From Alkalispirochaeta americana (lineage in GTDB: Bacteria; Spirochaetota; Spirochaetia; DSM-27196; Alkalispirochaetaceae): 64,000 bases of DNA. The stretch lies in contig NZ_FTMS01000012.1 of NCBI RefSeq assembly GCF_900156105.1, positions 1-64,000 on the forward strand. Direction: 5' to 3'. Positions within the stretch are counted from its first letter, which is position 1. Each line of letters starts with the position of its first letter. The position numbers were made by a program, and so were the translations under genes. A model generated the notes under the pieces. It searched no databases. It saw nothing but the letters and a program-made list of their open reading frames with translations, and was not told where the DNA came from. Positions 7,388 to 14,876 of this stretch are shown here, one piece after another.

Positions 7388-8643
7388 TTCTGAAGAAAAA
7401 ATCCTCCCCCGCCGGAAAGAGCGGAATGCCCGGGACGTCCCGTCTGGTGGCGACCTGCGCAGGAGGGATGGAGCCGATCCTGCTTCGGGAGGTCCAGTCC
7501 CTGGGGTTTTCCTGTCAACTCCAGGGGGCCGGGGCGGTGGATATCGATGCGTCGCTCCAGGAGGCCCATCTGCTCTGCCGGTCCCTGAGAACGGCCTCTC
7601 GCCTTCTTCTTCCCCTGGACCGCTTTCATGTGCGCAGCTACGATGATCTCTACCGGCAGATGAGTTCCTGTCCCTGGGAGACCATCGTTCCCCTTGAGGC
7701 AACTTTTGCCATTACTGCTTCTACCCGGTCCGAGGTTCTGGGGGATCACCGGTTTCTGGCGATGCGCCTGAAGGATGCTATTGTTGATCGCCAGCGGAGA
7801 GAAAATCAGGGCAGGCGATCTTCGGTGGACCGAAAAACTCCCGATGTTCCGGTGGTCCTTTTTGTAGATGCCCAGGGCTATGCATCGGTTTCGCTTGATG
7901 CAGCAGGATCACCTCTGCACGAGCGGGGATACCGCAGGGAAGCGGGGGATGCGCCCCTGAGAGAGACCGTCGCTGCGGCGATGCTTCTGGAGGCGGGTAG
8001 CCCCCGGGTGATGGTGGATCCCTTCTGCGGGTCCGGCACCATTGCGATTGAGTCGGCCCTGCTCTCGGCCGGGCTTCCCCCTCATGGGCCGTCGCGACAT
8101 TTTGCCCTGGAAGGGTGGCCCGGGGTCGATCCGCCCAGGATTCCTCCCGGCTCATCCCTTTCGCCGGGGCGACCCTCGATTTTTGCAGCTGATCTGGACT
8201 CTTCCCTGGTGGAGATAGCCCGCCGGAACGCCCGTCGGGCAGGGATGGAACCTCGTATTTCTTTCCGGTCTGGTGATGTCCGGCAGACTCTCCCGGAGAT
8301 GATCCTCCAGGCCCGGGAGAGTCTTGGAGACTCTCCCCGGGGGCGCTCCCGCATCAACGAGAAGGGGGAGATCGCCCTTGTAACCAATCCGCCGTACGGG
8401 GAACGGCTTAATCCGGCCGATCTCGGGGTGCTCTACAGCGATCTGGGAAAGATTCTCCGGCAACACCTCCAGGGGTGTTCTGCCTGGATCCTCTGTTCTG
8501 AGCCGAAACTGATCCGTCGGACAGGTCTGAACATTCTGGGGCGAAGGCCCCTCTATAACGGGGGAATAGCCTGTGAGCTCTATCATTTCGAGATCCGGCG
8601 AGGCTCTCCCCCGGGGCGAAACGCTCCGGGACGAAGGGCCTGA
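7372..8643 (+). CDS. rlmL: THUMP-domain 23S rRNA (guanine-N2) methyltransferase, RlmL/YpsC family
   Basis: This 423-residue protein has an N-terminal THUMP RNA-binding region (LVATCAGGMEPILLREVQSLG, then about residues 50-165) and a Rossmann methyltransferase domain. The domain shows SAM motif I VDPFCGSGTIAIESALL (about 220-236) and catalytic motif IV NPPYGERL (about 342-349). It corresponds to the stand-alone RlmL half (m2G2445 of 23S rRNA) as in YpsC proteins, not the RlmL-RlmK fusion of enterics. The N terminus is Lys-rich. A linker with Pro/Arg-rich low complexity lies near 240-265. It is convergent with nfo. Confidence 0.87.
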   Translation: MQRKVILKKKSSPAGKSGMPGTSRLVATCAGGMEPILLREVQSLGFSCQLQGAGAVDIDASLQEAHLLCRSLRTASRLLLPLDRFHVRSYDDLYRQMSSCPWETIVPLEATFAITASTRSEVLGDHRFLAMRLKDAIVDRQRRENQGRRSSVDRKTPDVPVVLFVDAQGYASVSLDAAGSPLHERGYRREAGDAPLRETVAAAMLLEAGSPRVMVDPFCGSGTIAIESALLSAGLPPHGPSRHFALEGWPGVDPPRIPPGSSLSPGRPSIFAADLDSSLVEIARRNARRAGMEPRISFRSGDVRQTLPEMILQARESLGDSPRGRSRINEKGEIALVTNPPYGERLNPADLGVLYSDLGKILRQHLQGCSAWILCSEPKLIRRTGLNILGRRPLYNGGIACELYHFEIRRGSPPGRNAPGRRA

Positions 8644-8694
8644 GCTCACAGGTTCTGCCGGGAGACGCCGGACTCTTCCCCTGACCAGGCTAGA

Positions 8695-9567
8695 TCAGTT
8701 TCGGGCCATTTCCAGGAGGAGTTCTATCTCCCGGGCCCATCCATCGGGGTCGGGAGTCTCCAGAATGAGGGGAAGCCCGTCCAGGCGCTGGTCCTGCATG
8801 ATCGCCCGAAACCCCTCCAGGCCGATTTCACCCTCCCCGATGGGCTGGTGCCGGTCTTTCTTGCTCCCCAAGGCTCCCAGGGAATCGTTCAGGTGGAGCC
8901 CTGCAAGGCGTTCCAGCCCCAGGGTTTGTTCCAGATCTGCCATGAGGGCATCCCACCCGGCGGCGTTGCGGATGTCAAACCCCGCAGCAAAGGCGTGACA
9001 GGTGTCCACACACACCGCAAGGCGTTCAGGAAAGGCACTGGCTTCTATGATCTGCGCCAGTTGGCTGAAGGTGGCTCCCATATTGCTTCCCTGGCCAGCG
9101 GTATTTTCCAGAACGAGCCGCGCCGGGGCTCTTCGGGTATCTTCCACGGCTTGCAGGACCTGATCGATCCCGTCGGCGATTCGTCTGCACGTGGCGGCCT
9201 CATCCATCTGGCCTTTGGATGTTCCCGGATGAAAGTTCAGCAACCCCAGACCCAACTGGATTGTTCGCTCCAGCTCGTCTGCCAGCCCCCGGATGGACTT
9301 CTCCCGAACTTCTTCATCGGGGGAGCCCAGGTTAATGAGATATCCTGCGTGGGGAAGAACGCTCTCCGGTGCAAATCCCTGATCTGACAGGGCCTGCCGG
9401 AAGAGGGCAATTGTTTCCGTTGTATAACCAGGGGAATGCCAGCGCCGCTGGTTCCGGGTAAAGAGCGCAAACGCTCCCGCTCCAATGGCCCGGGCGTTTC
9501 CGGGAGCGTTCTGGACGCCCCCGGCGGCGCTCACATGGGCCCCCAGGGTAATTGATCGTTGTCTCAT
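8695..9567 (-). CDS. nfo: endonuclease IV (AP endonuclease)
   Basis: This 290-residue TIM-barrel protein matches endonuclease IV throughout. It shows GAHVSAAGGV at the N terminus and the zinc ligands in LNFHPGTSKG (about 110-119), LENTAGQG (about 150-157), CVDTCHAFAAGFD (about 182-194) and GLHLNDSLGALGSKKDRHQPIGEGEIG (about 221-247), ending with ILETPDPDGW. It cleaves DNA 5' to abasic sites during base excision repair. The length is typical (about 280-300). It lies downstream of the sugar ABC operon but behind a strong hairpin, so it is likely transcribed at least partly on its own. Confidence 0.96.
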   Translation of the reverse strand: MRQRSITLGAHVSAAGGVQNAPGNARAIGAGAFALFTRNQRRWHSPGYTTETIALFRQALSDQGFAPESVLPHAGYLINLGSPDEEVREKSIRGLADELERTIQLGLGLLNFHPGTSKGQMDEAATCRRIADGIDQVLQAVEDTRRAPARLVLENTAGQGSNMGATFSQLAQIIEASAFPERLAVCVDTCHAFAAGFDIRNAAGWDALMADLEQTLGLERLAGLHLNDSLGALGSKKDRHQPIGEGEIGLEGFRAIMQDQRLDGLPLILETPDPDGWAREIELLLEMARN

Positions 9568-9588
9568 ACCCTCATGATCGCACAGGAG

Positions 9589-9642
9589 CCGGGAAAAATC
9601 ACCCGCCCGGCTTTTCCCGTGCCCCGGGGTGATTTCTCCCGG
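9589..9642 (-). terminator. 16-bp stem hairpin ending the carbohydrate ABC operon
   Basis: CCGGGAAAAATCACCC pairs with GGGTGATTTCTCCCGG (15 of 16 positions) around a 22-base loop. It begins immediately after the stop of the MalG-type permease and lies between it and nfo. There is no T tract on the transcript side. Confidence 0.6.
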
Positions 9643-9643
9643 G

Positions 9644-10477
9644 TTAACCTTTCACAGCTCCGGCCGTAAGTCCCCGGATAAACTGCCGGGCCATCAGGAT
9701 ATAGAGCAGGACGATAGGGATCGTCGCGATGGTCAGGGTTGAAAGTATTCTGGTCCAGTCCGTCTGATACTGACCAAAGAGTCTGGTTACTCCCAACATA
9801 AGGGTTCTGCGGCTCTCGGAGCGGATAAAGATCAGGGGGAACCAGAGATCGTTCCAGAGCACCACCAGGTTGAAGATTGCCACGGTGGCCATGGCAGGAC
9901 GGGTGAGGGGCAGAATGATCTGCAGGAAGATGCGAAGCCGACTGGCTCCGTCGATGTGAGCAGCCTGGGTAAGCTCGGCAGGAACGGTGCGAATGAACTC
10001 GGTCAGGACAAAAACTCCCACGGGCATCCCCATGGCAACATAGATGGGGAGCAGACCGATCAGTTGGTCCATGAGTCCCAGATCCCTGATCAGGATGAGC
10101 AGGTTGATGCTGCCGATTCGAATCGGCACCATGAGGCCCGCCAGGAAGAAGAGGAAAACTCCCTTGGAGAGAGGACTGTTCCACCGGGCGATCGCGTAGG
10201 CGGCAAGAGAAGCGCAGAGAAGGATTACGCCGATCGAGGTGGCGGTAATCATAATGCTGTTCAGAAAGTAACGGGGAAAACTGGAGCCCGTGAAAACTGC
10301 CAGGTATCCCTGGAGGGTCCAGGGGCTGGGCAGGCCAAAGGGTCTTCGGTAAATCGCCAGCTTTGTCTTGAAGGAGTTCACCACCATGATCCAGAGGGGG
10401 ATGATCACCAGGGCTGACCAGGTGAGAAGGACCAGGTGGGACCAGAATTGCTGCCCCCGGACGTGTACTTTTGCCAT
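9644..10477 (-). CDS. carbohydrate ABC transporter permease, MalG/UgpE type
   Basis: This 277-residue protein has six predicted membrane helices and the EAA loop of sugar-importer permeases (EFIRTVPAELTQAAHIDGASRLRIFLQIILPLTRPA, about 175-210). That loop contacts the nucleotide-binding subunit. It is the last gene of a binding protein - permease - permease operon, starting 2 bases after the upstream permease. No ATPase gene accompanies the set, so a shared MsmK/MalK-type ATPase elsewhere is likely. The sugar is unknown. Confidence 0.92.
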   Translation of the reverse strand: MAKVHVRGQQFWSHLVLLTWSALVIIPLWIMVVNSFKTKLAIYRRPFGLPSPWTLQGYLAVFTGSSFPRYFLNSIMITATSIGVILLCASLAAYAIARWNSPLSKGVFLFFLAGLMVPIRIGSINLLILIRDLGLMDQLIGLLPIYVAMGMPVGVFVLTEFIRTVPAELTQAAHIDGASRLRIFLQIILPLTRPAMATVAIFNLVVLWNDLWFPLIFIRSESRRTLMLGVTRLFGQYQTDWTRILSTLTIATIPIVLLYILMARQFIRGLTAGAVKG

Positions 10478-10479
10478 GG

Positions 10480-11406
10480 TTAGAGTTCCTCCTTGTCACG
10501 AAAGACGCTGCGGATCACCAGAACACCCACGAAGAGCACCAGGAAGATGAACGATGCCACGGCGGCACCCAGCCCCATATCGGGAATTCCCACGGGATGC
10601 TGGCCGGCTATGCCTACCCGGTAGAAGTAGGTTCCCAAGATATCTGTGGAAAAATTGGGGGGTCCGTTTGCTCCGGCCATGGCAAAAACCACGTCGAAGG
10701 CATTGAAGTTTGCTGTAAAAGTCAGGATCGAGACAACTCCCATGATGGGCCAGATCAGGGGCATTTTGATTCGCCAGAAGGTCGTCCAGCTTCCGGCTCC
10801 GTCTATCTCGGCAGCCTCAAAAAGATCCTCCGAGATGTTTTGGAGGGCGCTGAGGAAGATCATGGTGGGAATTCCCACCCACTGCCAGCTCGATACAAGA
10901 GAGATGGTGACCAGGGCAGTCGATTCCAGACCCAGCCAGGGCAGAGCCAGCGCGTCCAGACCAAGACTGGTGAGGATGATGTTCACCGAACCCCACTGGG
11001 GATTCAGGAGGAGCCGCCAGAGGAATCCCGTGACAACGATGGCCAGAGTGGCGGGGATGAAGATGATTGTCCGGTAGATCTGGGCTCCGCGCAGGGAGGC
11101 AGAACTCAGGATTGTGGCGAAGACCAACCCCAGGGAGTTTTGCACCAGCATATGAACGGCAAAAAAGACCCAGGTGTTCCTGAAGGCTCCCCAGAATCGC
11201 TCTGCCACCACGCCCTGACCAAAGAGCCGGCGGTAGTTATCGAAACCGATAAAGGTATCCAGGTTGAAGCCGCTTCCTGTGTAGAGACTGAGTTCCAGAG
11301 ATTTGAACATGGGCCAGGCCATAAAAAGAGAGTAGAAAAAGAGCGCCGGTATCAGGTACCACATCCAGGACCAGTGGGGGTGGAGGGCGCTGCGGGTGTG
11401 TCTCAT
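10480..11406 (-). CDS. carbohydrate ABC transporter permease, MalF/UgpA type
   Basis: This 308-residue protein has six hydrophobic helices and an EAA-type loop (LQNISEDLFEAAEIDGAGSWTTFWRIKMPLIWP, about 195-227). It pairs with the MalG-like protein downstream to form the transmembrane channel of a carbohydrate importer. GAGGAGTAAC lies upstream of the ATG. It follows the solute-binding protein after a 78-base spacer that contains an 11-bp hairpin, which should make permease levels lower than receptor levels. Confidence 0.93.
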   Translation of the reverse strand: MRHTRSALHPHWSWMWYLIPALFFYSLFMAWPMFKSLELSLYTGSGFNLDTFIGFDNYRRLFGQGVVAERFWGAFRNTWVFFAVHMLVQNSLGLVFATILSSASLRGAQIYRTIIFIPATLAIVVTGFLWRLLLNPQWGSVNIILTSLGLDALALPWLGLESTALVTISLVSSWQWVGIPTMIFLSALQNISEDLFEAAEIDGAGSWTTFWRIKMPLIWPIMGVVSILTFTANFNAFDVVFAMAGANGPPNFSTDILGTYFYRVGIAGQHPVGIPDMGLGAAVASFIFLVLFVGVLVIRSVFRDKEEL

Positions 11407-11433
11407 GGTCTGTTACTCCTCGTGGTTTAGAGA

Positions 11434-11461
11434 GGCGGACCCGCGATGGTGCGGGTCCGCC
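11434..11461 (-). terminator. intercistronic attenuator hairpin between binding protein and permeases
   Basis: A perfect 11-bp stem (GGCGGACCCGC / GCGGGTCCGCC) with a 6-base loop lies 24 bases after the binding-protein stop. It has no T run, fitting differential expression within the operon and not full termination. Confidence 0.65.
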
Positions 11462-11485
11462 GGGCAGGTTGTACGGAAGCAGAAC

Positions 11486-12748
11486 CTAGGGGGTATACCA
11501 GCTCGTAACACCCTGATGAAGCGCCCGGGCCGCTTCGCTGGGGGTTATCCGGCCGGTGATCACGCCGGTTGATCCCTGCTGTATCAGGGAGTAGGCGCTG
11601 GGATCGCCCGACATCAGCCGGGGCCAGGGAAAGCGTACATCCAGTTCCCGCCCTTCGTTGAGTTGCAGGAAGGCGTTGGCTTTTTCGTTTTCCAGAGCTG
11701 GCGGGTTCTTTACCATGGGGAAGAATCCGGCCAGTTCGTTTCCCAGCACCGCCGAGGCTCGCGGGCCGGAGAGCCATTCCAGGAAGGTCAGGGCAGCCTC
11801 CACGTTGGGGCTTGCCGGGTTCACGGCGATTCCCGCATCGGGGTGGAAGGTGATGTGGGGCGTGGCGCCTGCCGGCGGAGGTGGTGCAAAGACGCTCCAG
11901 GTAAAGTCAGGGTTCGAGGCCTCGAACTCGCTCACCGTCCAGGATCCGTCGAACCACATGGCTGCTTCACCCAGCAGGAAAAGAGCTTTGCTGTCGTTGT
12001 AGCTGATTGCCTCGTATCCACGGGGGAGAAAGGGTTCCAGCGAGGCCACGGCGGAAAAGACGCTTTCCATGGCACGGTCGTTGAATGGTCGTGTTCCCGC
12101 TTCATAGGCAAGGCGAGCGTCCCGGCCGCCCAGGAAGGCCGGTGCGATGTTCATCCAGAGCACCTCGGTGATGTCCCATTCGTCGGCAAGGCCGTTGGCG
12201 ATGGGAATATATCCGGCGTCGGCAATTTTTCGGGCTGTTTCCAGGAGCTCCTGCCAAGTCTCGGGAGGGGTGATTCCCAGGTCGTTGAAAAGATCCACAT
12301 TGTAGTACACGCCGTGAGAGACTGCCATGAGAGGCATGGCAAACTGCTTGCCGTCGGGTGTCTGCCAGGGGTCCCGGGCTCCTTCATCGTAGGCGGCGGC
12401 GATAAAGGCTTGATCGCTCAGATCCAGCATGTAGCCGTCGGCAAACAGATCCTGGCCCGTGGCGTAGCTTCGGGCATAGAAGATGTCCGGTCCTGTTCCT
12501 GACTCCAGCTGGAGACGGAGTGTGGCGTTGTAGTCGGGGGGGTTGGTGGGGTCAAAGCGGATGGCGATGTTCGGGTGCTCTTCGTTGAAGGCTGCAATCA
12601 GGCGGTTGATTTGCTGAACGTCATCGGTTCTCCACGATCCCAGGGTAAGCCCCACGGAACCTTCGGCAGTCCGGGATTCCCGTCCTCCTCCGGCAAAGAG
12701 GGTTGTGGCAACTACGAGCGCCAGACCCACCATGGCAATTTTCTTCAT
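11486..12748 (-). CDS. extracellular carbohydrate-binding protein of an ABC transporter (family 1)
   Basis: This 420-residue protein has a cleavable signal peptide (about 1-20, ending LFAGGG). There is no lipobox cysteine, so it would be a free periplasmic protein. The mature sequence has the SBP_bac_1 pattern: RLIAAFNEEHPNIAIRFDPTNPPDYNATL, then GPDIFYARS, LDLSDQ, YYNVDLFNDLGITPPETWQELLETARKI, and late GEAAMWFDGSWTVSEF. A perfect AAAGGAGG lies upstream of the ATG. It is first of a three-gene operon and sits directly downstream of a NarL-type two-component pair that may control it. Confidence 0.92.
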   Translation of the reverse strand: MKKIAMVGLALVVATTLFAGGGRESRTAEGSVGLTLGSWRTDDVQQINRLIAAFNEEHPNIAIRFDPTNPPDYNATLRLQLESGTGPDIFYARSYATGQDLFADGYMLDLSDQAFIAAAYDEGARDPWQTPDGKQFAMPLMAVSHGVYYNVDLFNDLGITPPETWQELLETARKIADAGYIPIANGLADEWDITEVLWMNIAPAFLGGRDARLAYEAGTRPFNDRAMESVFSAVASLEPFLPRGYEAISYNDSKALFLLGEAAMWFDGSWTVSEFEASNPDFTWSVFAPPPPAGATPHITFHPDAGIAVNPASPNVEAALTFLEWLSGPRASAVLGNELAGFFPMVKNPPALENEKANAFLQLNEGRELDVRFPWPRLMSGDPSAYSLIQQGSTGVITGRITPSEAARALHQGVTSWYTP

Positions 12749-12782
12749 ACGGATCCTCCTTTAGGATGTTTGATCGCTTATC

Positions 12783-12811
12783 ATGGTAGGGCCTTCTGTG
12801 TTCCCCCGCAA
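12783..12811 (-). promoter_or_regulatory. sigma-70-type promoter of the carbohydrate ABC operon
   Basis: TTGCGG, a 17-base spacer, then TACCAT on the minus strand. The expected start site is about 28 bases before the binding-protein ATG. Several GTAC-containing half sites lie just upstream (12814-12848), possible targets of the adjacent NarL-type regulator. Confidence 0.5.
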
Positions 12812-12856
12812 GGGTACGGAGATACCGGTTCTGTACTCGATTTGTACCGACTGTGG

Positions 12857-13492
12857 CTAGAAGAGTCCTGATTCCCGGGCTATCCGGGCCGCTTCTGCTC
12901 TGTCAGCGGCACCGATCTTGTCGTAGATGCGGCTTGCGTAGTTTCGGACGGTCTGCTCCGCCGCGTGGATCGTCTCGGCGATCTCCCGGTTGTGGTAGCC
13001 CTGGAGGATAAGCCCCAGGATCTGCCTCTCCCGGCGGCTTAAGGCATCTATCCAGGGGGGAGGGGATGGCCGTAGCGCAGGGGGGGATTTGACCATCCCG
13101 GCGACCACGTGGGGGTCTATGGCGACCATGCCGCCTGCCACGGCCTTCAGGGCCGTAACCAGTTCCGTGGCGGAAATGGATTTCAGCAGATACCCCCGCG
13201 CCCCGTGGGAGATCGCTGTTTGCACATATTCATCGTCTTCAAAAGTGGTGAGCATGATAATTCGGATGGTGGGGTGCCGCAGCAAGATGCGGCGCGTTGC
13301 CTCCACTCCGTCCAGGACGGGCATGCGTACATCCATCAGGATCAGTTCCGGCCGGAGGAGGTCGGCTTGCTGGAGCGCTTCCTGCCCGTCCGATGCGGTG
13401 CCGACGATTTCCAGTTCTTCATCGAGGGTTTCCAGAATCGCCCTCATGCTGTCTACAAAGAGTTTTTGATCGTCCACCAAAAGAACTTTCAC
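12857..13492 (-). CDS. NarL/FixJ-family response regulator
   Basis: This 211-residue protein uses a GTG start at 13492 that overlaps the kinase stop as GTGA, so translation is coupled. Residues 1-120 form the receiver (VLLVDDQKLF, phospho-acceptor Asp in LILMDVRMPVLDG, Thr in MLTTFEDDEY, Lys in GYLLKS). Residues 145-205 form a LuxR-type helix-turn-helix (LSRRERQILGLILQGYHNREIAETI). It is a DNA-binding output partner of the upstream kinase. The carbohydrate ABC operon follows in the same direction and is the most likely target. The frame is open further upstream to 13825, but that lies inside the kinase. Confidence 0.9.
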   Translation of the reverse strand: MKVLLVDDQKLFVDSMRAILETLDEELEIVGTASDGQEALQQADLLRPELILMDVRMPVLDGVEATRRILLRHPTIRIIMLTTFEDDEYVQTAISHGARGYLLKSISATELVTALKAVAGGMVAIDPHVVAGMVKSPPALRPSPPPWIDALSRRERQILGLILQGYHNREIAETIHAAEQTVRNYASRIYDKIGAADRAEAARIARESGLF

Positions 13493-14781
13493 GGCCGGGT
13501 TCCCTCCGATGCGGCGGGTGGTGTTTCTGGCAGGGGCCGGTGTGCCGGGGGTCGGTGTGCCGGGGGCCGGTGTGCCGGGGGTCGCGGGAGGTATACCTGG
13601 AGGGAAAAGCCCCGTTCCATGGCGCTGGTCTGGAGGGTCCCTCCCCAGGGTTCCAGGCGTTCCCGCATTCCCCGCAGGCCAATTCCTTCCTGAATGGAGC
13701 CGCCGCTTCCCCTGCCGTCGTCCAGGACGGTGAGGTAGAATCCCTCCCGGTCGGCCCGGAGAATAAGCGTTACCTCTGTGGCCTGGCCGTGGCAGAAGGC
13801 GTTGGTGATGCCCTCCTGGGCGCAACGGAAGAAGATCTCCTCCAGGGGTGGGGGCATCTGGCCCTGGCCCAGGAGAATCCGGGGCGTGATTGTCACCCCA
13901 GAAACGGCAGAGAAATGCCGGGTCAGGTGTAGTAGGCGTGTCTCCAGGGTCTGGTGTCCCCGTTCGACCCGGCGGAGGCGGTGAAGCGCGGCGCGAACCT
14001 CCTGATATCCTTCAGCCAGAGATCGGGCGGCATCGCGTACCAGCGAAGCCAGGCGGTCCCGATCCTGCTCGCGGTTTCGGTCCATCAGCACGATGGCTGC
14101 CTCCAGGACCATGCGTTGATTGGTAAAGGCGTAGCCCACAGCATCGTGAACTTCCCGGGTTATCCGCTCCCGCTCTTTCTGGCGTGCGCTCTGTTCGATG
14201 TCCAGGGCATAGCGCTGGTATTCCATGTTGGCCTCTACCAGTTTGCGGATTGTCTGGTTCTGGTAGCGGGCATCGGCCAGAACCTTGCGTCGCTGGGTAT
14301 CGCCCCGGGCAGCGGCAAAGGCGGTGAGAAAGCCGCTGCCCACGATGACGGCTGTCATGGCTACATCCTGGGGCAGGGGCTGCTGAACCGCCATGTCCCA
14401 GACCTTGGGGGGGCGGCTGCGGAACAGAAGGGTGGCAAGGAGGAGGGCTCCCAGGGTGAGGGCCGTGGGAACCGATCCGTAGAGAGCGACCGACATTGCT
14501 GCGGCCATGAGAAGGATCACGTCCAGCAGGAGTGCATCTCCCAGGGGCTGGAGGATAACGTAGGTGAGGGCGAGTTGAATTCCCAGGAGGATCAGCCGGA
14601 TTACCTCGGCTATCTCCTGCTTTACCTGGGGGATCACCAGGGAGCAACAGAGAAGGATCGATGGAACGGTATAGTTAATCCATTGGGGCGGGAGTCCTTC
14701 ACCCACCCTGTTCGACAGAGGAATCGCCGCAACGTAGAGGAGAAGGATTGTGAAGCTCAGGAGAACTCGCTGGGTCTGCAC
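13489..14781 (-). CDS. membrane sensor histidine kinase, NarX/LiaS (HisKA_3) type
   Basis: This 430-residue protein begins at a GTG. About six hydrophobic segments fill residues 5-150, then a coiled coil. The HisKA_3 dimerisation box contains the phospho-His (REVHDAVGYAFTNQRM, about 212-227). The HATPase_c domain shows EGITNAFCHG, DDGRG and GIGLRGMRERL. The C-terminal tail is a Pro/His-rich run made by a 15-bp tandem repeat (13533-13583). There is no Shine-Dalgarno; a promoter with its -10 box six bases before the GTG suggests a leaderless transcript. It is co-transcribed with the response regulator by a 4-base overlap. Confidence 0.9.
   Translation of the reverse strand: MQTQRVLLSFTILLLYVAAIPLSNRVGEGLPPQWINYTVPSILLCCSLVIPQVKQEIAEVIRLILLGIQLALTYVILQPLGDALLLDVILLMAAAMSVALYGSVPTALTLGALLLATLLFRSRPPKVWDMAVQQPLPQDVAMTAVIVGSGFLTAFAAARGDTQRRKVLADARYQNQTIRKLVEANMEYQRYALDIEQSARQKERERITREVHDAVGYAFTNQRMVLEAAIVLMDRNREQDRDRLASLVRDAARSLAEGYQEVRAALHRLRRVERGHQTLETRLLHLTRHFSAVSGVTITPRILLGQGQMPPPLEEIFFRCAQEGITNAFCHGQATEVTLILRADREGFYLTVLDDGRGSGGSIQEGIGLRGMRERLEPWGGTLQTSAMERGFSLQVYLPRPPAHRPPAHRPPAHRPLPETPPAASEGTRP
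13533..13583. repeat. 15-bp tandem repeat (about 3.4 copies) in the kinase C-terminus
   Basis: Units of GGGG(C/T)CGGTGTGCCG repeat at 15-bp intervals from 13533. They are in frame with the kinase and encode a repeated RPPAH pentapeptide. A multiple of three keeps the frame if copy number changes, and the repeat lies only about 45 bases before the stop/start overlap with the response regulator. Confidence 0.8.
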
Positions 14782-14787
14782 AGCCGT

Positions 14788-14817
14788 AGCCTAGAGCCAC
14801 CGGATTGATTCTGTCAA
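14788..14817 (-). promoter_or_regulatory. promoter of the NarX-type kinase, -10 box six bases from the start codon
   Basis: TTGACA, an 18-base spacer, then TAGGCT on the minus strand. Six bases (14787-14782) separate the -10 box from the GTG at 14781, which would put transcription start at or within the start codon. Confidence 0.55.
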
Positions 14818-14876
14818 CGAAAACCGTGAACGGCGAAAATTGCCATCAAGAAAAGATTGATCCCCGGGGGGCCGCC

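Noticed and set aside
13493-13825. Upstream extension of the NarL-type regulator frame
   Set aside because: It is entirely inside the kinase gene and has no receiver-like sequence. The GTG at 13492 begins the receiver exactly.
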